From contig SUWL01000001.1 of NCBI GenBank assembly GCA_015061495.1, positions 1 through 64,000 on the forward strand: DNA of 64,000 nucleotides. The letters are read 5' to 3'. This document shows positions 26,654 through 34,519 of this stretch, piece by piece. Source of the stretch: Lentisphaerota bacterium (lineage in GTDB: Bacteria > Verrucomicrobiota > Lentisphaeria > Victivallales > Victivallaceae). A program made the position numbers and the translations under genes. Below the pieces are notes generated by a model. That model did no database searches. It was not told where the DNA came from and saw only the letters and a list, made by a program, of their open reading frames with translations. Positions within the stretch are counted from its first letter, which is position 1; the number at the start of each line of letters is the position of its first letter.

Positions 26654-27543
26654 CCGGCGTGTTGAAAAACAATTTGCGTACCCGTTCCGCTTTGCTCCGT
26701 GCCTTGCGGAACGCGTTTTACCGGGCAGAATTTCTGGAAGTTTCCACCGGGGTGAAAATTCCGGCACCCGCACCGGAAGAGTATATCGAATCCGTCCCCT
26801 GTCAGGGCGGATTTTTGCGTACCAGTCCGGAACTGGCGATGAAACGGATGCTCTGTGCGGGAATGGAACGGATATTTCAGATCGGTTCGGCGTTCCGAGC
26901 CGAGGAAGAGGGCAGAAAACACCGGGAAGAATTCACCATCATGGAGTATTATGCCGTAGAGTGGAATTACCGGGAACTTGCGGAATTTACTGCTGATATG
27001 ATCAAATCTGCGGCACTGGAACTTTTCGGAAAAAGTACCATTTTCTATCAGGGGGTGCCGGTCGATCTGGGCAGACACGCCTTTATTACCGTGGATGAAG
27101 CATTCCGCAAATATGCGGGTGTTTCCGCCTTTGATGCGGATGCGGACGGCTCGTTTGATGAATTGATGGTGCTTAAAGTTGAACCGGAACTGGGTAAAGA
27201 TCGTCCGGAATTTCTCATTGACTATCCGGCAAACCGGGCCTCATTGTCCCGCTTGAGTGCTGCGGATGACCGGGTCGCAGAAAGGTGGGAACTTTACATC
27301 CGTGGAATGGAATTGGGCAATGCATTCGGAGAATTGACCGATGCAGTTGAACAGCGGCGCCGTTTTGAAGCGGCACTGAAGTTCCGGGCGGAGCAGGGAA
27401 TGCTTGCCTATCCGGAAGCGACCGATTTTCTGGAAGCGTTGGAAAAAGGCATGCCCGCAAGTTCCGGATGCGCCATTGGATTTGACCGTTTGTGTATGAT
27501 CTTCTGCGATGCGTATGAGATAAGTGACGTGATTTTTGACTGA
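26650..27543 (+). CDS. epmA: EF-P lysine ligase EpmA (PoxA/GenX)
   Basis: The 297-residue protein is a class II lysyl-tRNA synthetase paralogue without the anticodon-binding domain. It shows motif 2 (FRAEEEGRKHREEFTIMEYYAV), GMELGNAFGEL and motif 3 (GCAIGFDRLCMIF). EpmA attaches beta-lysine to a conserved lysine of elongation factor P, relieving ribosome stalling at polyproline. The length (E. coli 325) is within range. The gene overlaps prfB by 4 bp, so two translation factors share a transcript. The EF-P gene and the aminomutase epmB are not in the window. Confidence 0.9.
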   Translation: MTGVLKNNLRTRSALLRALRNAFYRAEFLEVSTGVKIPAPAPEEYIESVPCQGGFLRTSPELAMKRMLCAGMERIFQIGSAFRAEEEGRKHREEFTIMEYYAVEWNYRELAEFTADMIKSAALELFGKSTIFYQGVPVDLGRHAFITVDEAFRKYAGVSAFDADADGSFDELMVLKVEPELGKDRPEFLIDYPANRASLSRLSAADDRVAERWELYIRGMELGNAFGELTDAVEQRRRFEAALKFRAEQGMLAYPEATDFLEALEKGMPASSGCAIGFDRLCMIFCDAYEISDVIFD

Positions 27544-27860
27544 ATTCACGTAAACTGCCCCGGGGAGCAAACGCCTTTTTGTCCTTGATTGCTGCCGGGA
27601 GCAGTTTGAGGGAAATTGCTGACGCTGCGTCTGCGTTTCCGGAAGCGTCCCTGACCCCTGAAAGAAGCAGTTGTTCTAAAAGATTGCGGTTACACGGCTC
27701 TTGTAATTCCGAAGATAATTCATTTCCATTTAAACCGCGCAAAAAGATAAGTTTTTTAATCAGATGTTGTATGATTGTTAAGCCTGCGGATTTTATAAAA
27801 AGCGTCAAACAAAAAAACGGAGTTGGTTTCCCAACTCCGTTTTTGTTCGCCTGAAGTTTC
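27544..27860 (+). other. Gap between convergent epmA and ppdK
   Basis: This 317-bp gap holds a bidirectional terminator at its right end. One plus frame stays open from 27540 to 27854 and reads protein-like at first (LPRGANAFLSLIAAGSSL, REIADAASAFPEA) but has no ATG with a ribosome site in that part and loses character after about 50 codons; it may be a decayed gene end. I see no RNA gene I can name. Confidence 0.4.
27811..27845. terminator. Bidirectional terminator between epmA and ppdK
   Basis: A 10-bp perfect stem (ACGGAGTTGG 27818-27827 and its complement 27832-27841) with a TTTC loop is flanked by a T-run on the right and an A-run on the left, so it can end transcription from both sides. 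It lies 16 bp past the ppdK stop. Confidence 0.8.
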
Positions 27861-30581
27861 TTACTTGCCGGCTTCCTGGATCGCTGCCTGGGCAGCGGCA
27901 AGGCGTGCCAGCGGCACCCGGAACGGGCTGCAGGAAACGTAGTTCAAACCGGCGGCATGGCAGAATGCCACAGATGCCGGATCACCACCCTGTTCGCCGC
28001 AGATACCGATCTTGAGTTCCGGACGGGTCTGACGGCCGCCTTTGACGGCAAATTCGATCAGACGTCCGACACCGCGGGTGTCAATGGTCTGGAACGGGTC
28101 GGCATCCAGCAGTTTTTTGCAGAGATAATCCGGCAGGAATGCGCCGACGTCGTCACGGCTGAAGCCAAAGGTCATCTGGGTCAGGTCGTTGGTTCCGAAA
28201 CTGAAAAATTCCGCAACTTCCGCCATCTGATCCGCCAGCAGTGCCGCACGGGGGATCTCGATCATGGAACCGATTTTGTAATCGATCTTTTTAAGATTAT
28301 AGCGGGATGCCACATCGGCAGCAACTTCGTCCAGCATCGCCTTTTTGAAGCGCAATTCGGAAACATCGCAAGTGACCGGGATCATGATCTCCGGCACGCA
28401 GTTGCCAACTTCCACCGCTGCTTCCAGAATGGCGCGCATCTGGGCGCGGGCGACTTCCGGATAGGTGATGCCCAGACGGACACCGCGGTGACCCATCATC
28501 GGGTTGCTCTCATGGAGGGCTTCGGCACGTTTGGTGATCTCTGCCGGATCGATGCCCAGTGCGGAAGCCAGTTCTTTGCGTTTGGAAGTTTCGTTGGGGA
28601 CGAATTCGTGCAGCGGGGGATCAAGCAGACGGAAGGTGACCGGCTTGCCATCCATCGCCAGCAGCGTATCTTTGACGCTGGATTTCATGTAGGGGAAAAG
28701 TTCCGTGATCGCCACTTCGCGTTCAGCGGCGTTATTGGACAGAATCATTTTGCGCAGGTAGAAGAGCGGTTTTTCGCTGTTCTTGCCGTAGAACATGTGT
28801 TCCGTGCGGAAAAGACCGATACCTTCCGCTCCGAAAGAACGGGCGATTTTGGCATCTTCCGGAGTATCTGCATTGGCGCGGACACCGAGTTTGCGGTATT
28901 TGTCCGCCAGTGCCATGAAGCGCTGGAACATTTTGTTTTCGCTGGAATCCATGGTGGCAAGCGCACCCTGATAGACGTAGCCGCGGCTGCCGTTCAAGCT
29001 GAGGAAATCTCCGCGTTTGAAGGTTTTGCCGGAGGCTTTGAGGATGCCTTTGCTCTCATTGATGATCAGTGAACCGGCACCGACGATACAGCATTTACCC
29101 CAGCCGCGGCAAACCAGAGCCGCATGGCTGGTCATACCGCCGCGGGCGGTGAGGATGCCGACTGCGCCGCGCATACCTTCGACATCTTCGGGGTTGGTTT
29201 CTTCACGCACGAGGATGACGTTTTCGCCTTTGGCGGCGGCTTCGATCACCTCTTCGCTGGAGAATACGATCTTACCGACCGCACCGCCGGGCCCGGCAGG
29301 AAGACCTTTGGCGATGATATCGCCGCGTTCGTGGGCCTCTTTTTCTCCATTGATATCCAGAATCGGGTGGAGCAATTCATCCAGCTGGCTGGGGCTGACC
29401 CGGCAGACGGCAGTTTTTTCGTCGATGAGTTTTTCGCCGAGCATATCCATTGCCATGGTGACCGCCGCAGTACCGGTACGTTTGCCGACGCGGCACTGGA
29501 GCATGAAAAGTTTACCCTCCTGGATGGTGAATTCGATATCGAGCATATCGTGGTAATGAGCTTCAAGTTTGTTGCGGATGGCGAACAATTCCTTGTAGAT
29601 CTCCGGATAGAGCTCTTCCATGGATTTCAAGTGTTTGTTCTGCTCATTGCAGGTATCGCTGTTCAGCGGGTTGGGGGTACGGGTACCGGCAACGACATCT
29701 TCGCCCTGGGCGTTGATGAGCCATTCACCGTAGAATTTATTATCGCCGGTTGCCGGGTCACGGGTGAATGCGACACCGGTGGCACTGGTGTCGCCCATAT
29801 TTCCGAAAACCATACTCTGGACGTTGACCGCAGTACCCCAATCATCGGGAATACCCTCAATGCGGCGGTAGGAGACCGCTTTTTTGCCGTTCCAGCTTTT
29901 GAGAACCGCACCGATACCTCCGGCGAGCTGTGCCATGGGGTCATCGGGGAATTCTTTGCCCAGAGTGACTTTGATCTGTTTTTTGAATACTTCGCAGAGG
30001 TATTTGAGATCATCGACGGTCAAATCGGTGTCATCTTTATAGCCGCAATGTTCTTTATGGGCATCCATGATGGCATCGAGCTGACGGCGGATGGCTTTAC
30101 CTTCAGCCGGTTCGATACCTTCAGCTTTTTCCATAACGACGTCGCTGTACATCATGATCAGCCGGCGGTAGGCATCGTAGACGAACCGGGGATTGCCGGT
30201 TTTGGCGATCAAGCCGGGAAGAGTGCTGCTGGCAAGACCGACATTAAGGACGGTTTCCATCATACCGGGCATACTGCTGCGGGCGCCGGAACGGCAGGAA
30301 ACGAGCAGCGGATTGTCCGGATCACCGAATTTCATTCCCATGACACCTTCGATATGGGCGAGGGCGGCTTTGACCTGATCATCGACACCGGCGGGGAGGT
30401 TGTTGCCGTTTTTGAAGTAGTCGACGCAGCATTCCGTGGTGACCGTGAATCCTGGAGGTACGGGCAGTCCGAGGTTGGCCATTTCTGCGAGGTTTGCACC
30501 TTTGCCTCCGAGGAGGTTTTTCATGGAGCCGTCACCCTCGGTGCAGTTGCCGCCAAAGGTGTACACATACTTTTTCGTCAT
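27861..30581 (-). CDS. ppdK: Pyruvate, phosphate dikinase
   Basis: The 906-residue enzyme interconverts pyruvate, ATP and phosphate with phosphoenolpyruvate, AMP and diphosphate. It has the N-terminal ATP-grasp domain (LLGGKGANLAEMANLGLPVPPGFTVTTE; QSMVFGNMGDTSATGVAFTRDP), the central swivelling domain with the catalytic His (LTARGGMTSHAALVCRGWGK) and the C-terminal PEP/pyruvate TIM barrel (FFSFGTNDLTQMTFGFSRDD, with KIGICGEQGGDP). The length matches the family. In anaerobes it serves glycolysis or gluconeogenesis with pyrophosphate. The ATG at 30581 is preceded by an AAGGAAAG ribosome site. It may share a transcript with the upstream lipoprotein gene, as no terminator separates them (118 bp). 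Confidence 0.97.
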   Translation of the reverse strand: MTKKYVYTFGGNCTEGDGSMKNLLGGKGANLAEMANLGLPVPPGFTVTTECCVDYFKNGNNLPAGVDDQVKAALAHIEGVMGMKFGDPDNPLLVSCRSGARSSMPGMMETVLNVGLASSTLPGLIAKTGNPRFVYDAYRRLIMMYSDVVMEKAEGIEPAEGKAIRRQLDAIMDAHKEHCGYKDDTDLTVDDLKYLCEVFKKQIKVTLGKEFPDDPMAQLAGGIGAVLKSWNGKKAVSYRRIEGIPDDWGTAVNVQSMVFGNMGDTSATGVAFTRDPATGDNKFYGEWLINAQGEDVVAGTRTPNPLNSDTCNEQNKHLKSMEELYPEIYKELFAIRNKLEAHYHDMLDIEFTIQEGKLFMLQCRVGKRTGTAAVTMAMDMLGEKLIDEKTAVCRVSPSQLDELLHPILDINGEKEAHERGDIIAKGLPAGPGGAVGKIVFSSEEVIEAAAKGENVILVREETNPEDVEGMRGAVGILTARGGMTSHAALVCRGWGKCCIVGAGSLIINESKGILKASGKTFKRGDFLSLNGSRGYVYQGALATMDSSENKMFQRFMALADKYRKLGVRANADTPEDAKIARSFGAEGIGLFRTEHMFYGKNSEKPLFYLRKMILSNNAAEREVAITELFPYMKSSVKDTLLAMDGKPVTFRLLDPPLHEFVPNETSKRKELASALGIDPAEITKRAEALHESNPMMGHRGVRLGITYPEVARAQMRAILEAAVEVGNCVPEIMIPVTCDVSELRFKKAMLDEVAADVASRYNLKKIDYKIGSMIEIPRAALLADQMAEVAEFFSFGTNDLTQMTFGFSRDDVGAFLPDYLCKKLLDADPFQTIDTRGVGRLIEFAVKGGRQTRPELKIGICGEQGGDPASVAFCHAAGLNYVSCSPFRVPLARLAAAQAAIQEAGK

Positions 30582-30699
30582 TTTTTCTTTCCTTTCTTTC
30601 TGACCTGCCGCGGACTCCTGGGCAGAGAATTGAAAAATCCGGCAAGGTTGTAAATCGATCCAACTACCTTGACCGGAATTTATCTTTGTATGCCCCAGT

Positions 30700-31110
30700 C
30701 TATTTGAAATTCCTTAAAGACTTGAGAATCCGCTTTTTTTGCTTATGTTTGTCCAGTCCGACGACGATAAACGAACCGGAGACCTCGTAAACCGGATATG
30801 GAAATCCGACAAAGTATACAGTATTGTTCTTTTTGATATTTTTCAGGCGTTCCCGCTGTTTTTTGACAGTGATATCGTACTTGTAGACTCCGATATTGGC
30901 ACCGTCGATGGTAAATTCGAGAGCTTCTTTCGCTGAAAGCGGAGAGGGGTCGAGGGGGCGGACGACTTCGATTTTGAATCCGTCACTCTGGAGTTTGCGG
31001 GCAAAGTCTGCCACAGTCAAGTGGTTGTTTTCAGATGTCGATGCACAGCCGCCAACCAGAAACAAAACTGCACAAAACGCAGAAACCGCAAAGAAACTTA
31101 CTTTTTTCAT
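30700..31110 (-). CDS. Small lipoprotein of unknown function
   Basis: The 136-residue protein has a lipoprotein signal peptide (KKVSFFAVSAFCAVLFLVGGC, lipobox VGGC with Cys22), then a small domain with LTVADFARKLQSDGFKIEVVRPL and a beta-rich half ending in SGSFIVVGLDKHKQ and a strongly basic tail. It is probably anchored in the inner or outer membrane. I do not recognise the family. It has a near-consensus promoter of its own and lies upstream of ppdK on the same strand. Confidence 0.75.
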   Translation of the reverse strand: MKKVSFFAVSAFCAVLFLVGGCASTSENNHLTVADFARKLQSDGFKIEVVRPLDPSPLSAKEALEFTIDGANIGVYKYDITVKKQRERLKNIKKNNTVYFVGFPYPVYEVSGSFIVVGLDKHKQKKRILKSLRNFK

Positions 31111-31141
31111 CTTTTATTCCGAACAATTTACACAACACTAT

Positions 31142-31170
31142 AATATAACACCATTATGCGGTTGTGTCAA
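31142..31170 (-). promoter_or_regulatory. Promoter of the lipoprotein gene
   Basis: On the minus strand TTGACA (31165-31170) and TATATT (31142-31147) are separated by 17 bp, a near-perfect housekeeping promoter about 32 bp upstream of the start codon. Confidence 0.7.
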
Positions 31171-31287
31171 GTAAATAAAAAATAAAAAAGTCCATACTTT
31201 TGCTAAATTTGTGCATATCGCTTTTTATGGAAATGGTGCTATATTATAGAAGCGACAAAATCCAAACGTAAAATAAGGAGATTTATC

Positions 31288-32202
31288 ATGCGTATTCTGG
31301 TTACCGGCGGAGCCGGTTTTATCGGCAGCCATCTGGTTGAACACTTCCAGGGCAAAGCGGAAGTTCGGGTCCTTGACAGCCTGCGCAGCGGCTATCGTGC
31401 CAATCTGACGGGATTTGATGTGGAGTTTATCGAAGGCGACATCCGTGACCGCAAAGCGGTGGATGCGGCGATGAAGGATGTTGACTATGTCTTTCATCTG
31501 GCAGCGATGATCAGTGTGCCGGAATCCATGACCAAGATCACCGAGTGCATCGAGATCAACAATACCGGGATGATCAATGTTCTGGAATCCGCTGCTGAAA
31601 ACGGTGTGAAAAAACTCTGCTTCAGCACCTCCGCTGCGATCTACGGTGACAATCCGGTGGTTCCCAAAGTCGAAACCATGTTCCCCGAACCCAAGAGCCC
31701 CTATGCTATAACCAAACTTGACGGCGAATATTATTGCGGCATGTTCACCAAAGAGGGCCGTTTGCAGACCGCATGTCTGCGTTACTTCAACGTGTTCGGT
31801 CCCCGTCAGGATCCGAAAAGTGCTTATGCGGCTGCCGTACCGATTTTCATTGCCAAAGCGTTGAATAACGAAGATATCACCGTTTTCGGTGACGGTGAAC
31901 AGACCCGGGACTTTGTATTTGTCAAAGACGTGGTTGCCGCCAACGCCTTTTTTGCCATGAATGATGTTACCGGAGTGCATAATATCGCTTACGGCGGCAG
32001 GATCACCATCAACGATCTGGCTTCTGAAATCATCCGGCTTACCGGTTCAAAATCCAAGATCGTCCACCTGCCGGAACGTCCCGGAGATGTGAAACACTCC
32101 ATGGCGGCGGTCGATAAACTCAAAGCCACCGGTTTTGTTCCCGGACACACGTTTGCTGAAGCACTTGCCCAGACGATCGAAGCCTACAAAAAAGGCCGCT
32201 GA
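31288..32202 (+). CDS. NAD-dependent UDP-sugar 4-epimerase (GalE/WbpP-like)
   Basis: The 304-residue protein is an extended short-chain dehydrogenase: the NAD-binding TGGAGFIGSHLVEHF at residues 7-21, DIRD, HLAAMISVPESM, a Ser-Thr-Ser segment and the catalytic YAITK (Tyr-x-x-x-Lys), followed by RYFNVFGPRQDPKSAYAAA, the signature of UDP-GlcNAc/UDP-Glc C4-epimerases. It probably supplies UDP-Gal or UDP-GalNAc for surface polysaccharides. Exact substrate cannot be told. A good AAGGAG ribosome site precedes the ATG. It stands alone and ends at a bidirectional terminator. Confidence 0.88.
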   Translation: MRILVTGGAGFIGSHLVEHFQGKAEVRVLDSLRSGYRANLTGFDVEFIEGDIRDRKAVDAAMKDVDYVFHLAAMISVPESMTKITECIEINNTGMINVLESAAENGVKKLCFSTSAAIYGDNPVVPKVETMFPEPKSPYAITKLDGEYYCGMFTKEGRLQTACLRYFNVFGPRQDPKSAYAAAVPIFIAKALNNEDITVFGDGEQTRDFVFVKDVVAANAFFAMNDVTGVHNIAYGGRITINDLASEIIRLTGSKSKIVHLPERPGDVKHSMAAVDKLKATGFVPGHTFAEALAQTIEAYKKGR

Positions 32203-32220
32203 TCGCAGAGCGAAAAAAAG

Positions 32221-32254
32221 TGGGGGCGCGGAAAAATCCGAGCCCCATTTTTTT
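32221..32254. terminator. Bidirectional terminator between epimerase and SPFH operon
   Basis: A G/C-rich hairpin with a small internal mismatch (32221-32247) is followed by seven T on the plus strand and, read on the minus strand, by CTTTTTTT. It lies between two convergent units. Confidence 0.75.
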
Positions 32255-32279
32255 GCATCTGTTCCGGATGCGGCGGAAT

Positions 32280-33194
32280 TTACTTGCCCTGTTCCAGAAC
32301 TTTTGCCGCACTTTTGATAAATCCGGAAACATTTGCCAGATCTGCCGGGACGATCATGGTGTTATTTTCTTTGGCAAGTTTGCCGAATTCGGTGATATAC
32401 TGTTCTGCCAGGCGCAGATTGACGGCATCATTTCCACCCTCGCATTTGATGGCGGCAGCAATGGTGGCGATACCGTTGGCAGTTGCCTCGGCGACCAGAC
32501 GGATCTCTTCGGCGCGGCCGATCGCTTCATTGATACGTTTCTGCTTTTCGCCTTCGGAATGGGCGATAGCTTCGCATTTTTCACCGTCGGCGCGGTTGAT
32601 TTTTGCCTGACGTTCACCCTCTGATTCAGCGATTTGGGCGCGTTTTTCCCGTTCGGCGCGCATCTGTTTTTCCATAGCATCCAGCACGGAAACCGGCGGT
32701 TTGATCGTTTTGATTTCGTAACGGGTGACTTTCACGCCCCATGGATCGGAGGCTTTGTCAACTTCATCGCAGATGGCGGAGTTGATGGAAGTGCGTTCTT
32801 CAAAGGTGCGGTCGAGATCCAGTTTGCCTACTTCGGAACGGAGCGTGGTCTGCGCCAGCTGGGAACAGGCAAAGAGGTAATCGGAAATACCGTAAGATGC
32901 TTTGACCGGATCGACTACCTGCAAATAGAGCAGACCGTCGACTTCCACCATGATATTGTCTTTGGTCACGCACTGTTGGGGCGGGACGTCGATGGCGCAC
33001 TCTTTGAGTTCCTGCTTGTAGGCGACCAGATCGATGAACGGCATCAGAATATGCAGACCGGCTCCAAGAGTTTTATTGTATTTTCCCAATCTTTCCACGA
33101 TCCATGCTTCTTTCTGCGGCACGATGCGGATGGATTTGGCAATGACAGTAAATGCGAGGACGACGACCACGGCTGAAATGATTATGCTTTCCAT
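32280..33194 (-). CDS. SPFH/stomatin-like membrane protein (QmcA type)
   Basis: The 304-residue protein has an N-terminal membrane anchor (about 3-22), an SPFH domain (IVPQKEAWIVERLGKYNKTLGAGLHILMPF, the stomatin signature in two parts; about 25-190) and a helical coiled-coil tail rich in Glu/Ala/Arg (about 190-250). Such proteins form large oligomeric cages in microdomains of the inner membrane. I chose the ATG at 33194, with AAAGGA six bases upstream; an upstream in-frame start at 33224 adds a basic peptide without a ribosome site. It is the last gene of an operon with NfeD, thioredoxin and an FTR-like protein. Confidence 0.92.
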   Translation of the reverse strand: MESIIISAVVVVLAFTVIAKSIRIVPQKEAWIVERLGKYNKTLGAGLHILMPFIDLVAYKQELKECAIDVPPQQCVTKDNIMVEVDGLLYLQVVDPVKASYGISDYLFACSQLAQTTLRSEVGKLDLDRTFEERTSINSAICDEVDKASDPWGVKVTRYEIKTIKPPVSVLDAMEKQMRAEREKRAQIAESEGERQAKINRADGEKCEAIAHSEGEKQKRINEAIGRAEEIRLVAEATANGIATIAAAIKCEGGNDAVNLRLAEQYITEFGKLAKENNTMIVPADLANVSGFIKSAAKVLEQGK

Positions 33195-33248
33195 ACTTTT
33201 TCCTTTATTACTTTTGGGATGCAAATTTTATAAAATTCCGTGCATTAC

Positions 33249-33698
33249 TTATTTTTGACAACTGCCGGTATTGCGGCTGACTTTTAAGAGCAGATTATCC
33301 CGGCTGATAATGATGCAGTCTTCACCTTTATTGATTTCCGTATCGGAAACGGCGGTCCAGAATGAACCGCGGAATTCCACTTTGCCCTGATGACCGGGGG
33401 TGATTTTTTCGACGCAGACGGCAACTGCTCCGGAGACCTCGTCATTATCGATGTTTTCTGACTTGAGGTCGGTGCGTTTTTTTACCCCCTGGGGGACCAG
33501 CAGGCGGCAGGCGGCAGCCATGAGAGCGCCGCCGAATGCGAAAATCAGCAATTGCCATGCCAGTGACAATGAGGGGAATAGGTATTTTATTCCGCTGACG
33601 ATGAGCGCGGATATTCCGAAAAAGCAGATCACCAGACCGGGGACGGCAAATTCGGCAAGTATCAGCAGCAGACCGCAAGCCAGCCAGTACCAGCACAT
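33249..33698 (-). CDS. NfeD-like membrane protein, partner of the SPFH protein
   Basis: The 149-residue protein has membrane segments near 4-37 and 45-65 and a C-terminal OB-fold (about 85-145, GAVAVCVEKITPGHQGKVEFRGSFWTAVSD), which is the short NfeD1b form. NfeD proteins are typically encoded next to stomatin-type SPFH genes and interact with them; here it lies directly upstream (54 bp gap). It follows the thioredoxin gene by 17 bp. No ClpP-like protease domain is present, unlike long NfeD1a proteins. Confidence 0.88.
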   Translation of the reverse strand: MCWYWLACGLLLILAEFAVPGLVICFFGISALIVSGIKYLFPSLSLAWQLLIFAFGGALMAAACRLLVPQGVKKRTDLKSENIDNDEVSGAVAVCVEKITPGHQGKVEFRGSFWTAVSDTEINKGEDCIIISRDNLLLKVSRNTGSCQK

Positions 33699-33715
33699 AG
33701 TATTTTTCTCCTGAA

Positions 33716-34033
33716 TTACAGCCCAAGTTTATTTTTCAATTCGGCAGCGGTCATGAATCCGACCAGCTCTTTTTCCAGTTTCCCGTTGCGGTAAAAGAAC
33801 ATTGCCGGGATGGTATTGACGCCCATGGAAGCGGCAAGCTGGATATTTTCCGGTTCTTCGACATTGACTTTGCCCACGATCAGATCCGGACATGCGTCGG
33901 CGAGTTTTTCCAGTTCCGGAGTCAAGCTCCGGCACGGACCGCACCAGGTCGCCCAGAAGTCGATCAGTACGGGGTTGGCAGTTTGTCCGGTGACTTTTTC
34001 AAAAGACTCTTTATTGAGGTGTAAAACAGCCAT
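33716..34033 (-). CDS. trxA: Thioredoxin
   Basis: The 105-residue protein is a typical thioredoxin: active site WCGPC (Cys31 and Cys34), FWATW before it, and the cis-Pro segment NTIPAMFFYRNGK. It reduces protein disulfides in the cytoplasm. The gene follows the FTR-like gene by 19 bp, which suggests that this thioredoxin is the substrate of that reductase rather than of an NADPH thioredoxin reductase. The ATG is preceded by an AGGAG-type ribosome site. Confidence 0.95.
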   Translation of the reverse strand: MAVLHLNKESFEKVTGQTANPVLIDFWATWCGPCRSLTPELEKLADACPDLIVGKVNVEEPENIQLAASMGVNTIPAMFFYRNGKLEKELVGFMTAAELKNKLGL

Positions 34034-34052
34034 TTTTCAATTCTCCTTTCAG

Positions 34053-34274
34053 TCAATTTTTTTTATAATAAAGTTTGCAGTGGCAATAGCCGCTGAATTC
34101 CGGATCGGCGATCTGTCTGCGGAATTCAGCGCAAATGCACAAATTTTCTTCGGTTCGCTGGATCCGGCAAGGGCAGTAACCGCCGTTTTTTTCCATGACG
34201 GCGTACAATTTTTCAACGATTTCGGTATTTTCGTTCAACCGGACATTGTCGGGCAACTGGTGATGTTTCATCAT
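34053..34274 (-). CDS. Ferredoxin:thioredoxin reductase catalytic-domain protein
   Basis: This 73-residue protein carries six cysteines in three CxC pairs: CPC (34-36), CIC (46-48) and CHC (64-66), with YCPCRIQ, CAEFRRQ and GYCHCKLYYK. That is the pattern of the catalytic beta subunit of ferredoxin:thioredoxin reductase, which uses a [4Fe-4S] cluster beside a disulfide to reduce thioredoxin with electrons from ferredoxin. It is shorter than the plant/cyanobacterial subunit and no variable alpha subunit is nearby, as for standalone forms in anaerobes. It is first in an operon with trxA, nfeD and the SPFH gene. A GGAGG ribosome site is present. Confidence 0.85.
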   Translation of the reverse strand: MMKHHQLPDNVRLNENTEIVEKLYAVMEKNGGYCPCRIQRTEENLCICAEFRRQIADPEFSGYCHCKLYYKKN

Positions 34275-34294
34275 ATAAAGACCTCCATTACCAT

Positions 34295-34323
34295 AAGATA
34301 TACCATTATCAGGGGGTTGTCAA
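34295..34323 (-). promoter_or_regulatory. Promoter of the FTR-trxA-nfeD-SPFH operon
   Basis: On the minus strand TTGACA (34318-34323) and TATCTT (34295-34300) are 17 bp apart, just upstream of the first start codon. Confidence 0.65.
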
Positions 34324-34443
34324 GTCGATTTTTTCAATATGAGTCAAATTCCCCGCAATCTGTTCCGGAAACAGCAGTAAAGATGATAAGCAAATGGCGT
34401 TTTTTTGCAGTAGTTTCGGTTAAATAAAAAAAATGTCCTTTTC

Positions 34444-34472
34444 TTGAAGTGCAGTTATTGCCGGAGTATATT
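34444..34472 (+). promoter_or_regulatory. Promoter of the GH3 gene
   Basis: TTGAAG (34444-34449) and TATATT (34467-34472) are 17 bp apart, 47 bp upstream of the start codon and divergent from the FTR operon. Confidence 0.55.
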
Positions 34473-34519
34473 AGGGAAACAGTAACATAATTCGTCAATA
34501 TTAAACTGAAAGGTTGACC

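Noticed and set aside
27545-27700. Possible small structured RNA (4.5S or 6S type) between epmA and ppdK
   Set aside because: A GGTCAGG...CCGGAA stretch on the minus strand recalls SRP RNA, but the GGAAGCAGC apical core and closing stem are not present.
29124-30653. 509-codon plus-strand frame opposite ppdK
   Set aside because: Antisense to a conserved enzyme; composition is His/Phe/Asp-rich as in other reverse-strand frames here; no homologous motif seen.
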